Source of the DNA: Gracilaria domingensis
Taxonomy: Eukaryota > Rhodophyta > Florideophyceae > Gracilariales > Gracilariaceae
DNA length: 64,000 bases
Direction: 5' to 3'
Assembly (NCBI GenBank): GCA_022539475.1
Contig: VCMS01000045.1
Location: 62,001 to 126,000, forward strand
The notes beneath the pieces were generated by a model, which did no database searches, was not told where the DNA came from, and saw only the letters and a program-made list of their open reading frames with translations. Positions 11,232-20,870 of the stretch are shown piece by piece; the stretch's first letter is position 1; every line of letters begins with the position of its first letter. A program made the position numbers and the translations under genes.

Positions 11232-12800
11232 CTACCAGGAACATTCCACATCTTCACGTGAAGCGTCATACTCTTTGACCCCGTCCAAACAATTCCGTAC
11301 TATCTCCGCGCAAGTAAGCAAATGCTCTGTAAACAGAGGCCACTCCGTCTCGTGGAACTCATATTCTCGTAGACATGTCTCCAACATGACAGCATTACGC
11401 ATCAGTTTTGAAAGTCTCAGAAGTCTTGTAAAGTCTTCTTCATTCACCATTGGCATCCAATGCTTCCAATATTCTCGTCGCATTGGCCCCGTGCACCGAG
11501 ATTCGAGGTGCCAAACAAGGCGTTGGACAGAATTAATGTCAGCAAATGGCTGCCCTATGTGCGCATAGCCCCAATCATAAAAACAATATCCACGCCCTCC
11601 TCCAACGTCTCGAACCCCTACATTGCCCTCCGAAATGTCCCCGTGAACCAATGTATTCGGAATTCCATAACTTGAGATCGTTCTACATATCTCTTTCACC
11701 TCCTCCTCTCGACTTTGGATATCTCGTAGTAGCTCTGTGTATTTTTGGCTTCCCTTTACAGCTTTCTCCAGACCTTCATGGTGTAACAATTGGTGGATAT
11801 TGGAGTAGAGCCATTCACTATCTCGCACCTTTAGTCCTCCCTTTCTCAGCTCATCCATATGTTCCATTGAGAAACATTGCATTTTTGAAACAGTTTCCGA
11901 CAACAGTTTTATATCAATGGCTTCAAGTTGTAATTCAATTGACCCACCATTTCGCTGCATGAAAACACTCTCCTCTTTGTTGAGTGAAATAACTTCTGGT
12001 ACAACTCCCAATTCTTTTAGAACTTTTGCAATCGTCACTGTTATACGCCCTTCCTCAAGTACCGGTAAGTAAGCCTTGCAGAACATTAGCTCCAATTCAC
12101 CGTCACGACCTGTTGAATATTCCGTTTTCGACAAATCCAACCAACAGGACCACACTGTTGAAGTGGAATTGTCCACAATCTTCATAAAGCGACGATAAAG
12201 TTTATGCTCATCTACGTCACACTGTGTTACGCCATTCACCCAACTCAAAATCTTCGTGAACCATCCTATACGGCGCCAAGGAGGCATTCTGATATGCATC
12301 TCTTCGGTAATCTCCTTCATCGTTTCCAGTACCACCTTCTTCATGTCCATTCCAGTTTCCTTCTGCGTTTCAACCCAGTTTGCTTTCTCCAATTCTTTCA
12401 CACACATCCATTCTGTAGTCATTTTGCAATCCACACTCTTTGGCTCCTCTCCCCATTCCATTAGCAGCACTGCTATGAAGTCGACCTTCTCTCCCCACAG
12501 CGTACGTTCCATTCCTTCTTCCAGGTCTTTGTGTGTCGCCCACAACTCGCGAACAAATCTCAGCCTGACGCCTAGAAATGATTCGACACAATTCTCTAAG
12601 CAACTTAGAGTAGTCGATAGATAATGAAATCCACATATTGGTAAAGTAGGCAACCGAACCGATGCATCTGCCTGCACTTCTACAAGTACTTTGTTTCTTT
12701 CTTCCGACGGAAACAATATGATGAAACGCTGCCGTGAGTCTGACTCGAAGTCAGATCCGCAAAACCCCTCCAGCGATGGGCTGTCCGGATGTGGCTGCAT
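11232..12800 (-). CDS. APH-fold phosphotransferase (kinase-like) protein
   Basis: Intact 522-aa frame with ATG at 12800. The C-terminal third carries the aminoglycoside/choline-kinase-like signature: LVHGDISEGNVGV (Brenner-type catalytic Asp and following Asn, near residue 385) and YCFYDWGYAHIG (metal-binding Asp, near 408). The N-terminal two thirds are poorly conserved to the eye, Glu/Lys rich, with no membrane segment. APH-family proteins transfer phosphate to small molecules such as choline, amino sugars or homoserine; the substrate here cannot be told. Remnants of the same family lie at about 14636-14715 and 60288-60690, so this is a small multicopy family with dead relatives. Protein-kinase membership (for example FunK1-like) is an alternative. 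Confidence 0.7.
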   Translation of the reverse strand: MQPHPDSPSLEGFCGSDFESDSRQRFIILFPSEERNKVLVEVQADASVRLPTLPICGFHYLSTTLSCLENCVESFLGVRLRFVRELWATHKDLEEGMERTLWGEKVDFIAVLLMEWGEEPKSVDCKMTTEWMCVKELEKANWVETQKETGMDMKKVVLETMKEITEEMHIRMPPWRRIGWFTKILSWVNGVTQCDVDEHKLYRRFMKIVDNSTSTVWSCWLDLSKTEYSTGRDGELELMFCKAYLPVLEEGRITVTIAKVLKELGVVPEVISLNKEESVFMQRNGGSIELQLEAIDIKLLSETVSKMQCFSMEHMDELRKGGLKVRDSEWLYSNIHQLLHHEGLEKAVKGSQKYTELLRDIQSREEEVKEICRTISSYGIPNTLVHGDISEGNVGVRDVGGGRGYCFYDWGYAHIGQPFADINSVQRLVWHLESRCTGPMRREYWKHWMPMVNEEDFTRLLRLSKLMRNAVMLETCLREYEFHETEWPLFTEHLLTCAEIVRNCLDGVKEYDASREDVECSW

Positions 12801-13291
12801 GGAATGGCGGAAATAGGTTGCAGTTGTTTGATAGTCTCGTGGCCCACGGCGGTCAGGCGGAAACTTCTAACCGAACAGAGAGGCAAAGATGGGTGCAAAA
12901 TGATAGAGAGCCTTGAAGGCTTGTCCGCGCAGCCCTCAACTCTGAAATCTTGTCACAACCCATCATGGGTTTCGGATGATACCCCTGGTACTGTATATGC
13001 AATTTACTTGAAAGCGAAGGTGTTTGAGTGTTTTTCCAAAAAACCAAAGCTTACCACAATGTAGACGTACAGGTACTGTATTGTATCAGGATCTATTGCC
13101 ATAAAGGTACGAGTTCTTCGATGTTGATCATCAAGTGCCCATACATAGGGTATTCTGCAGTTAGGGGAGGCTAACATCGGACATTGGAGCAAGTCGTTCA
13201 GGTTCAATCCCAGATAGCTTTCAGCTGAAAACAACAAGACCACGCATACAAAAGTGCTCAACTTCTTGTTCCACGGCAGAAAGGTTTAGCC
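12801..13291. other. Intergenic, no gene recognised
   Basis: Upstream region of the APH-like gene. Short frames only; no RNA gene or repeat recognised. Confidence 0.5.
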
Positions 13292-13960
13292 TCACGAGTT
13301 ACAACGGTGCAGACTCTTCACGAGCTTCAAATTCTTTTCTCTCATTTGTTCTAGCAGTTCCTCATACGTTTGCACACCAACTGCATCGTATAACCTGCTC
13401 CACCATGTCCTCTCGCATAACGCCGGAAATTCGATATCCCTGAAACTAAAGGAAACTAATCTGCGTGTTCGAGATGATTTTTCAGCATTCATGCTAAAGG
13501 CATTGCATTGATTGATAAGGATATGTGCTTTTGTTCGCGGATTATTCGTCATCCAAGTACGATCACACCTGGAAATATACCGCTGCATTTGCGCTTCGGT
13601 CACTGACACCCCTAGAAACTTCGCCACTGCGCGAATGGTTTCTGGGATATCCTTGATAACGCCTTTGTAGATGAGATGCAACGTGTTGCAAGCATCATTT
13701 TCCGTCCATTTGTTGACCTTTTTGAACCAGAGCCCGAGTTTTTCGAATGTTTCCCGATACGAGCCGTTCGATAGGCGTTTTGATTCAATGAAATACTCCC
13801 TAAATTATTGTAGATTGGTTGCTTCACGAACGGAAGGGTCCGTCAGAGCCATGCTCGTAAACCATTCACCAGTGAAGTCTGGGAAACTGTGGCATACATC
13901 CAATGGATTTGGCAGCCAATAGATAACCATTCTGTTCCCGAAAAGCTCATGCTTTAAGAA
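13292..13960 (-). pseudogene. Sulfotransferase C-terminal half, interrupted
   Basis: Minus-strand reading shows MVIYWLPNPLDVCHSF, which matches the 3'-phosphate-binding segment of PAPS-dependent sulfotransferases (R-x-P-x-D-x-x-x-S-x-x-x-F), then, after an in-frame TAA near 13805, ETFEKLGLWFKKVNKW, HLIYKGVIKDIPETI and AVAKFLGVSVTEAQM, the typical C-terminal Y-E-D-x-x-x-x-P...I-x-x-F-L-G region. The frame 13681-13292 is open to its stop. The N-terminal PAPS 5'-phosphosulfate loop was not found. Because of the stop and missing N-terminus I call it a pseudogene; an unrecognised intron covering the stop is a less likely alternative. Red algae use sulfotransferases for sulfated galactans, but this copy gives no evidence for its substrate. 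Confidence 0.6.
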
Positions 13961-14635
13961 GAGAGTCGCTACCAAATGCGTCTTTCACACTTAAAGATGA
14001 CTGCGGTGGAGTGGTTCGTGGAGATTCATCGCAGTGCGTAATTCTGTGACGGGTACTATGCTCGTGGTATCAGCACACTCAGTCCCATCTAGACCTGTTG
14101 TTGTGTCGTCTACGGCCAGCAGCAGTAAAAGTTGACACAAACTAATTAGACACCGCCTAAGTGTTGGGTGAGATTAGAACCGCTTTAGACGCTTGATGCT
14201 ATGAACAAATCATTAATTGGTACATTTTCAGCCGGATTGTTGCAGCTGTCTCGAAGCCGATAGAAAAACCCGAAGTATGCTTGCAGAATCGAATCTGACC
14301 ATGATTCTGCCGGACTGTTGCTAATTCTCCCAAGCGTGATGTGAGTGTACGAATTGGCTCAAGGAAGATACTCCGGACTCCTGGTTGCCAAAAATATAAA
14401 TCCAAACAATTGTAGCAGCCTACAAAAACCAAAGGAGTGGCCTGGAGAAGTGCATAGAGAGGCTTAAGGACAAATTGGAAGCCGAAGTTACGCAACCTTG
14501 GTTTATCTCATTCAGAGGTCAAACGTATGTCCAGGTAAAACCGAAATGTTGTGAAGCGAGACGGCTCTCTACCAAAAAATGAACAACAGTTTAGAGGCAC
14601 ACGGCCCATTGGAAACCTAGAGCTGGTTACCCAAG

Positions 14636-14715
14636 GGTACTAGGAACATTCCTCTTCTTCAAGTGAAGCCTCATACTCTCTTGACCCCTGTGCAAACGAT
14701 ATTGGACATTCTGTG
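14636..14715 (-). pseudogene. Remnant of APH-like kinase 3' end
   Basis: Sequence here (ggaacattcc..cttc..gtgaagc.tcatactct pattern) matches 11236-11335, the last codons of the intact APH-like gene, with substitutions. Reverse translation gives REYEAS followed by an acidic tail, like KEYDASREDVE of the intact gene. Only about 80 bp are recognisable. Confidence 0.55.
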
Positions 14716-14822
14716 CTCAAGACTGCAAATCCTCTGGCGCCCGACCGAATTTCTGAACTCTACCATATTTCTGGTATGATAGAGAGAGAGAGAGAGAGAA
14801 TGCACTCCAGTGGTATTTATTG

Positions 14823-14883
14823 AGACGGGTTGTTGAGCCGCGACTGCTGTTGAATCAACAGCAGTCGCGGCTCAACAACCCGT
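14823..14883. repeat. Perfect palindrome, 30-bp arms, 1-nt centre
   Basis: 14823-14852 is the exact reverse complement of 14854-14883, with a single A at 14853 between them. No coding frame or terminal direct repeat surrounds it. Confidence 0.95.
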
Positions 14884-15129
14884 CAACAGTGTTGATGATC
14901 AGATTTTCAGAAGGATGTTCATTACCATCGTGCTCTCACTCTGCGGTGAACGCCTCCCGCTATGCCGTCCGTTGCCTGTGCGCCGTTCTAACTGCCACCT
15001 CTCGACATGGGGGCTGTTTTATGACACTGACGTCCCGCAGTGCCCGCCTACTGCAAGACTAAGAGCCGATACTCTACGCAAAAACACCGTCACTTGCTCG
15101 AGTCTCTACACGATACGCTTCCAGGACTT

Positions 15130-15206
15130 CGTATTGCAGACAGAACTGCCATTTCGTTCCCGCGCTTGAAGCGCGGGGACGAAATGGCAGTTCTGTCTGC
15201 AATACG
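15130..15206. repeat. Near-perfect palindrome, 38-bp arms, 1-nt centre
   Basis: 15130-15167 pairs with 15169-15206 with one mismatch and a single G at 15168 as centre. The transcript of either strand would fold into a hairpin of about 77 nt. Confidence 0.95.
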
Positions 15207-15408
15207 CCCAGTCATGCTTTTCGAGGAGGTATAAGGCTCCCTTTGGTAATCTACGGCTGTGAGGTTAATGAGTTCGAGACTGATTGCACGAATATTTGCG
15301 GTGGCTTTCAATATGTCTCAGTTGGTTTAGTAAGGACAGATTATTTTAGGTCTGGACGGAGAGAGGCATGCTCTCAAACAAGTCGAGTATTCTGCAATTG
15401 TTCAATAG

Positions 15409-17249
15409 ATGGAACGCAAGTTGGCATATCTAAAGTCGCAGTTGCCTTCTTCCATTCGCCCAATAAGCACCCTGCACATCAGCACGCCTATCGCAGAACA
15501 TTGCGTCGTCTCCTCGAGCCTCGAACCGCCATTCCAATATAAAAGGAAGCTCTACTTCGGCTTAAGGTGCCATTGTGTTACGCCAATTAAGAATCTACTC
15601 CCCATTGTCCTAATCTCAATGAAAGCACTCCTAATGGAATCCAGTGTTCGAAACTCGTTGTCACTCTCTAGTCCTTTACGCTGTTGCTTCATGGACGAAC
15701 CTCCAATAAGTTTCCATAACGGCAATATCTTCGTCAATGGCGGCTTAGATGGCGTTATTGCGGAGTACCTACGAGAACATCAAGCTTTTTTGAACTGGTC
15801 TTGTGCAAGCATGAAGCAGGCTCCTCAGCAAAAGAAGAATTCGTCGGGTTTCAATGAATTCATCATTGATATGGGCAAGTGCGTTGAAGCTACAGGAGAA
15901 ATGAAGCGATCTCCCAATTGCACTTGCGACATCGGCATCGGCGGCTGGCTTCAGACTGCGGAGCGATTCCCACTGGTCGACTTTTTACCACCGTTTACTT
16001 ATAGCACAAATCGGGTGGTCACAAATGTTCTCAATACCACTGCTTCTGGGAAGCTGTCCTTCTTCATAGACACCTTTGATGCGGCGTCATGGCTCGCTAT
16101 CTTCGGGTTATTTCTAGTTTTTACCTCTCTCAAATTGCTAGATAATCAGTTTGCTGTTGCACCTCCCTACACTCCGCTTCCAAGCTCTCATAGCAAGTTC
16201 GAGCGCTATTCGCATTATCTGAAGAAAAGTCGAATATTCTATCGATTTCGAAAGGCGTGGCAGAGTACAAGTAAGCATATGCCCTCTTCGCCCATGTTGT
16301 ACAATATATGCTAACTTCTTGGTTGCATATCATCATCACTCTTAGTCACGAGAATGCTGCTATTGTCAGACGATGCAGTTGTCGACAATGGGAAGTCAAC
16401 TCGTCAATGGTTCCTTAATCTTGTTCTCGCAGTTTGTGCCCTCTTTCTTATTTTGTCCTACGAGGCCGCCATGACGTAAGTTTGCTCTCCTAACTCAAAT
16501 CCTGTACGGCAAGCATCGAAATGGGGTTAACATTCCATAACGTCCTCATTGGCTGCGATGTCCATTCATAATACAGAGCTTCATTGGTACAAGAATCTGT
16601 GTCAGCTACTTTCCAGTCTGTGTCAGACTTCAAGACCTGTCGCGTTCGACCCTCAGAGGTTTGCATCGTACGAGGAGGAGCCATGGAGCGCTTTTGGCAT
16701 AGAGAAGTAGCCGTGGAAGCATGCCATCGGGGAAAAAGCCCTCGCTTTTACACATCATATACCGACCTTTTCGTAGCAATGAAAAGCGGTAAGTGCAGAT
16801 TTTCTATTGGCATTGAACCCTCCATCACCGCGGCTGAAGATGTGTGTGGAGAATTCTTGCCTGTTGGTGATTCTATGCTTCATGGAGGGCTATCAATGGT
16901 TCTTCCAAAGGGCTCGAATCTTACAGCTCCAATGAGCTTGGCTACGCTAGAGCTAACCCAGACGACAGACTACCAAGCGGAATTCCTGCAAAAAGCTCCC
17001 AGATGCACTGTGCAAGCGCGAACTGTGCTCACCTTTCGTAAGCTCCGACTTTTCTTCATACTTGCGTACTCTCTGAGTGTCGTTATTCTTGTGGGAATGG
17101 TGTTTGATCCAAAACCCGCTCTCAGGCCGGACGAGAACCAGAATAGGTCAACGTTCCGTGAGGATCAAACAATTGTGTGGAAGGATGATTCTTCCTTGAG
17201 CAGCTCTTGTTCACGCAGTTATCATAGGCGAACTCACTCGATTGGATGA
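15409..17249 (+). CDS. Ionotropic glutamate receptor-like channel, three exons
   Basis: Exons 15409-16270, 16346-16475 and 16577-17249, joined in frame. Introns 16271-16345 (75 bp) and 16476-16576 (101 bp) both begin GTAAG and end TAG or CAG. The product has the order S1 ligand-binding lobe (including DEPPISF and GGWLQTAERFPLVDFLPPF), TM1 (AASWLAIFGLFLVFTSL), a pore-loop-like stretch, TM3 ending in SYEAAMTASL, S2 lobe, and TM4 (LRLFFILAYSLSVVILVGMVF). SYEAAMTASL occupies the place of the SYTANLAAFL gating motif of animal and plant receptors. Such proteins are ligand-gated cation channels of the plasma membrane. The large animal-type amino-terminal domain is absent, and the first 90 residues are not a clear signal peptide, so an upstream exon may be missing. 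The ligand cannot be deduced. Confidence 0.7.
16271..16345 (+). other. Intron 1 of glutamate receptor-like gene
   Basis: 75 bp, GTAAGC donor, CTTAG acceptor, with CTAAC as possible branch site. Its removal keeps the frame between the TM1 region and the pore loop. Confidence 0.75.
16476..16576 (+). other. Intron 2 of glutamate receptor-like gene
   Basis: 101 bp, GTAAGT donor and ATACAG acceptor. Splicing restores the conserved SYxAxxTAxL motif across the junction. Confidence 0.75.
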
Positions 17250-17805
17250 ATCTTATAAAATGTTGTCTATCACGATGATCTTGATTTTTCTTTCAGTCAA
17301 AGCCTCGTTGCCCATTTTCGGTTCGCTGTCTTCGAATGCAACACACGCCTCTGCCTTTGTGTATCTGGGTTTAGTGCTACTAGAATGTGACGTTCAAGAT
17401 CGGCTGCTTTTATCAGAGAGCTCAAATGCTTGGATCTCGGCACCGATCTTCTCGTGTTCTGTTCAGTCGTGAAGTGCGAGGGTCCAACATGGATGAACAG
17501 CGTGAATCGTTTCGTGCAACGCAAATTTGAAATCGACACACGCTTTGGACAACGAGCCGCTTTGAACGAGGGCCTTTCTTAACAAGAGTCGACGACGCGT
17601 TGTCGTTGACGCCGCGGAAACCGCGGAAAACTTGTAAGATGAATGAAGATAAAGTTACGCTCTGGCTTCTCCAGGATGAAAAGAAACCCTTCTGCTGGCC
17701 CATGTGTCCACGTGCGCGCCGAGTAAGTCGTGTGGACGGCGCGAGCGCCGCCGCCGACCGCGCCGCGCGAAGCTGCTCCTCGCGTCGCTCTGCCGGAGAC
17801 AAGAG
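17250..17805. other. Downstream of channel gene, up to the copia insertion
   Basis: A possible further frame at 17242-17472 has a hydrophobic start and a TTTCTTTCAG acceptor-like site but is not recognisable. From about 17700 the sequence becomes GC-rich, continuous in character with the GC-rich flank beyond 34788. Confidence 0.4.
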
Positions 17806-17810
17806 CCACG

Positions 17811-17905
17811 TGTCAATCAGCATTACAGTAGTGTCTAGTACATAAGCACGTTCAGATGTGCGAGCTCGCAAGTAAAGTGCCTAGGGGCAGAGTCTTCCTC
17901 TCACA
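17811..17905 (+). repeat. 5' LTR of copia element (95 bp)
   Basis: Starts TGTCAAT and ends CTCTCACA. A 92-bp core (17814-17905) is identical by eye to 34691-34782. It contains GTACATAAG, a possible TATA-like element. It is shorter than the 3' copy. Confidence 0.85.
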
Positions 17906-17918
17906 GGTTATGGGCCAC
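17906..17918 (+). promoter_or_regulatory. Copia primer-binding site, half-tRNA type
   Basis: GGTTATGGGCC directly follows the LTR. It is complementary to the anticodon region (GGCCCATAACC) of initiator methionine tRNA rather than to its 3' CCA end, which is the half-tRNA priming mode known for Drosophila copia and yeast Ty5. Confidence 0.7.
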
Positions 17919-18156
17919 ACGCAAAGCAAAACCCACAGCCGTTCCCTCTTCCTTTCCACAAACCGGCCCCAGTAGTCACCACCCCCGAACGCAAACACCC
18001 AGAACCACCACGGACGCATACAACCGCCTCACCCGTCGTCTCAGACGGGAGCTCAACAACGACATCTCCCACCTGACATCCGAACTCTACGACAACGCCA
18101 TTCTATCAGCCACAGAAAATCACACTCTACAAGACACCACACAAAATCACTCCACT

Positions 18157-19146
18157 ATGAACAACGAGACACTCAACATCCAACCAGCCCTACCCGTACT
18201 CAACCCAGGCAACTACACATATTGGTTTTACACCATGAACAATCATGCCATCACCATCGATGCAGAAGATCATTTCAACGGCAACCCCCCAAGCCCTCTC
18301 GACCCAGCCGAACTCAAAGCCTACAAGGTCAAAAAGTCCAAACTCATCACCGCCATCGTGTCCACAGTTCTAGCCAACATCATGGGACAAGTATTCAAAC
18401 CAGACGACAACCCTACACCCCACGACCTAGTCCAAAGCATTCTACACCATGTCAATCAATCCACAGAAGAGGACCACCAGTTCCTCAAAACCGAAGCGGA
18501 AAGCATCCTTTTCAAAGAGGACACCAAAGTATCCGATTATATCAAAGAACACCGAGACATCCGAGAGAAGATGCTAGCAGCGAGATACCCCAAAATAGAA
18601 GATGAAGGTACAACGGTCGACTTCTTCATTGAAGGCCTCAAAGACAACCCAGCACTCTCCAGCATCGCCTTCCAATTTCTGGCCAACAAGCCATCAACGA
18701 TCCAAGACTTCACCAGGTCATTCAAGAAGCTATACAATTTCCAACAGAAAAAGGCCACAGCAGGTCCCTCCTCCATGCCTCAGACCTTCACCGGGGACTA
18801 CAAACCACAGATTCAACAATACACCGGGGAGTACCAACGCCCACCACAATATCGCCCATATGGCCGATCGTATTATCCACCCCGCAACCGCCCCCCCTTT
18901 ACTTACAGCCGCCCCCCCTTTACTGGAAAACCATGCCAATTTCACATCTCCCTAGGCCTCCGACAGCCCCAACATTCCGACCAAGACTGCCGACACCCGG
19001 GACACCCCAAACACCATCAGCAGCACCGAGCAAATTATGTCCAATGGAATTATCCCCCCACTCCCCCCACCACACCAGCAGAACTACCAACAACCTCAGT
19101 TACCTCCACCCCCACCACCACCGGCAGATGTCACATCGGAGGCTGA
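18157..19146 (+). CDS. gag: Copia gag polyprotein region
   Basis: 329-codon frame starting MNNETLNIQPALPVL with the retrotransposon capsid-like domain in its first 200 residues (WFYTMNNHA, then a UBN2-like region with IVSTVLANIMG). The C-terminal part is Pro/Gln/Tyr rich. A C-x2-H-x9-H-x4-C arrangement near residue 265 occupies the place of the usual CCHC zinc knuckle. Belongs to the copia element and overlaps the protease frame. Confidence 0.8.
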   Translation: MNNETLNIQPALPVLNPGNYTYWFYTMNNHAITIDAEDHFNGNPPSPLDPAELKAYKVKKSKLITAIVSTVLANIMGQVFKPDDNPTPHDLVQSILHHVNQSTEEDHQFLKTEAESILFKEDTKVSDYIKEHRDIREKMLAARYPKIEDEGTTVDFFIEGLKDNPALSSIAFQFLANKPSTIQDFTRSFKKLYNFQQKKATAGPSSMPQTFTGDYKPQIQQYTGEYQRPPQYRPYGRSYYPPRNRPPFTYSRPPFTGKPCQFHISLGLRQPQHSDQDCRHPGHPKHHQQHRANYVQWNYPPTPPTTPAELPTTSVTSTPTTTGRCHIGG

Positions 19147-19975
19147 CACCGAAGCAACTAGTAAGTTTATACTCGACAGCGGAGCTACCCCAAGTCATAT
19201 CACACGACCTAACCGATCGATGACACCCCTGTCTCGCGATATGTTCACCACGACTGCCACAAACCAGCGGAGCAAGTGTACCCACCATGGAATCCTCAGA
19301 ATCCGCCCCCACAGGACTAAGCACACACTCCGCACATATGCGGTAGCCAACCAACGTTTGCATCACAACCTACTCTCGGTTAATGATCTCGCCAACCGCT
19401 ATGGCCACGTAATATTCACTCCCAACCATGGTTATATCGTAAACACCAAAGCCGCACGTCCGCATCTTATGGCCACCGCCACCTGGCGCAATAACCAGTA
19501 CGAACTTCAAGGCAATATCATAGAACACACTGCTGCACACACAGTACGCACTATACCACGTAAACCCACCAAGATTCCAAAGACGACAACATCCCCAACC
19601 CCTCACCGCCTCACACACCAACCAGTTCCAAGCCACACACAACGCACAACTCCCAACAAACCCACCCTCCCGATCAACCAAAAACGGATCAACCCAACCA
19701 AACCGTCACGCCTCAGCACTCTTCACAATCCAACACCATCCAAACCACTTACACACTCACAACGCCAAGCACACGAGTGGCACATACGCCTCAATCACGC
19801 ACATCCGGTCAAAATAGCCCTAACAGCTAAACACCGACTCATACCGACCATGCCCAAACCCCTTCCCACAGACACACAGCTCACGTGCACAGGATGCCAC
19901 AACGCCAAGTTATACCCCGCCCCACACAGACCAACAACTCACACCTACCCAGTAGGCGCCTATATCAGTTCAGAC
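19037..19975 (+). CDS. pol: Copia protease and N-terminal integrase region
   Basis: Frame overlapping the end of gag in another register. It contains the aspartic protease box FILDSGATPSHI and, further on, HEWHIRLNHAHP with a downstream C-x2-C, the zinc-binding GAG-pre-integrase domain. It is interrupted at 19975 by the nested gypsy element. Recoding between gag and pol is usual in the family. Confidence 0.8.
19971..19975. repeat. Target-site duplication CAGAC, left copy
   Basis: CAGAC immediately precedes the left gypsy LTR and recurs at 32280-32284 right after the other LTR. Confidence 0.9.
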
Positions 19976-20791
19976 TGTTGTGCAAAACCCAGCGATGGGG
20001 AAAGACACGCAAAGGCGGTTCAGACCCTCTCTCAAGAGGCGAGCACAGCAGTAGAGCGCTCCCACAGGTACGACACGGCAATGCCGGGTGTAAGACCGGG
20101 GTCGACCCTTCCCAAGTAATGGAGGGAGCGAAGCGGCGAAGAAGAAGCGTCCAGCGGTAGAGAACACACGACACAAGTCGGCAGTAGCGTCACGTGCGTA
20201 GCACGCGGTACCCACGAGTGTGGCGATGACACGCGAGAGCGGTAGTAGCCCACGCGAGTGTGCCGAGCCACGAACGGTATGCACCGGTACACCAAGTAGT
20301 GCTACCTGTATAACAGGGACAAAAATAAAGAAAACACGCACAAAGTAAACACGCGAAAGCGGTAGTGGTGTTAATGATGCCGCGAGGCGGATGATGAACC
20401 CTGCACAAGGTGTCGACTCTCCAGGAGGAGGATATCGGTCACCAAGGGTGAAACATCAGAGCCGAACACTCGGTTGTTCCGTTTACTTCCCCGACAATGG
20501 GTGCAGCTCAACCTACTAAGTAGTGTAGAGTGCCAACCCACTGTCAAGCGTTGTAGCGAAAATATCTAGAATAAACATCTAAAATACCCCAACTAATGGG
20601 TGCAAACTTCCCACACGTGTGTGACTCACCGGCTAAGCCGTGCGCCTCATAACACTAATTCTAATATTAAGTATACCCAAGAATGGGCTGATCTCACCAG
20701 TTACTCATACTGTGTGCCACCACCTCCCGGCATCGCCGTGCATGTTATGAATCGCATCAGCGAAGGAGTCCCGCAATCGCGTTGCACTACA
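19976..20791 (-). repeat. Gypsy LTR, 3' copy in element orientation
   Basis: Plus-strand ends TGTTGTGC...CACTACA; 816 bp, identical by eye to 31464-32279 at a fixed offset of 11,488. Inner neighbour is the polypurine tract. Confidence 0.95.
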
Positions 20792-20810
20792 TTTCCCCCT
20801 CCTTAGGGTG
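20792..20810 (-). promoter_or_regulatory. Polypurine tract of gypsy element
   Basis: Minus strand reads CACCCTAAGGAGGGGGAAA immediately before the LTR start TGTAG, the expected position for plus-strand DNA priming. Confidence 0.85.
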
Positions 20811-20870
20811 CGAGACGACCACGCGAGCGGTTTCGCTTTCCTCCTCGGGAGTGTATTTAAGCACGTCGGC

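Larger units (their letters stand above)
13961..15408. other. Intergenic, with GA repeat, kinase remnant and two palindromes
   Basis: No coding gene recognised. It holds a short APH-kinase 3' remnant (14636-14715), a (GA)n run at about 14779-14799, and two palindromes (14823-14883 and 15130-15206). Confidence 0.6.

Noticed and set aside
13190-13215. GGTTCAATCCC as a tRNA B box
   Set aside because: No A box or acceptor pairing within tRNA distance.
14779-14799. (GA)n run as a regulatory element
   Set aside because: Ordinary microsatellite with no gene directly next to it.
19976-20791. Several 60-120 codon frames repeated at two places in the window
   Set aside because: They are duplicated only because they lie in the two gypsy LTRs; no protein features.
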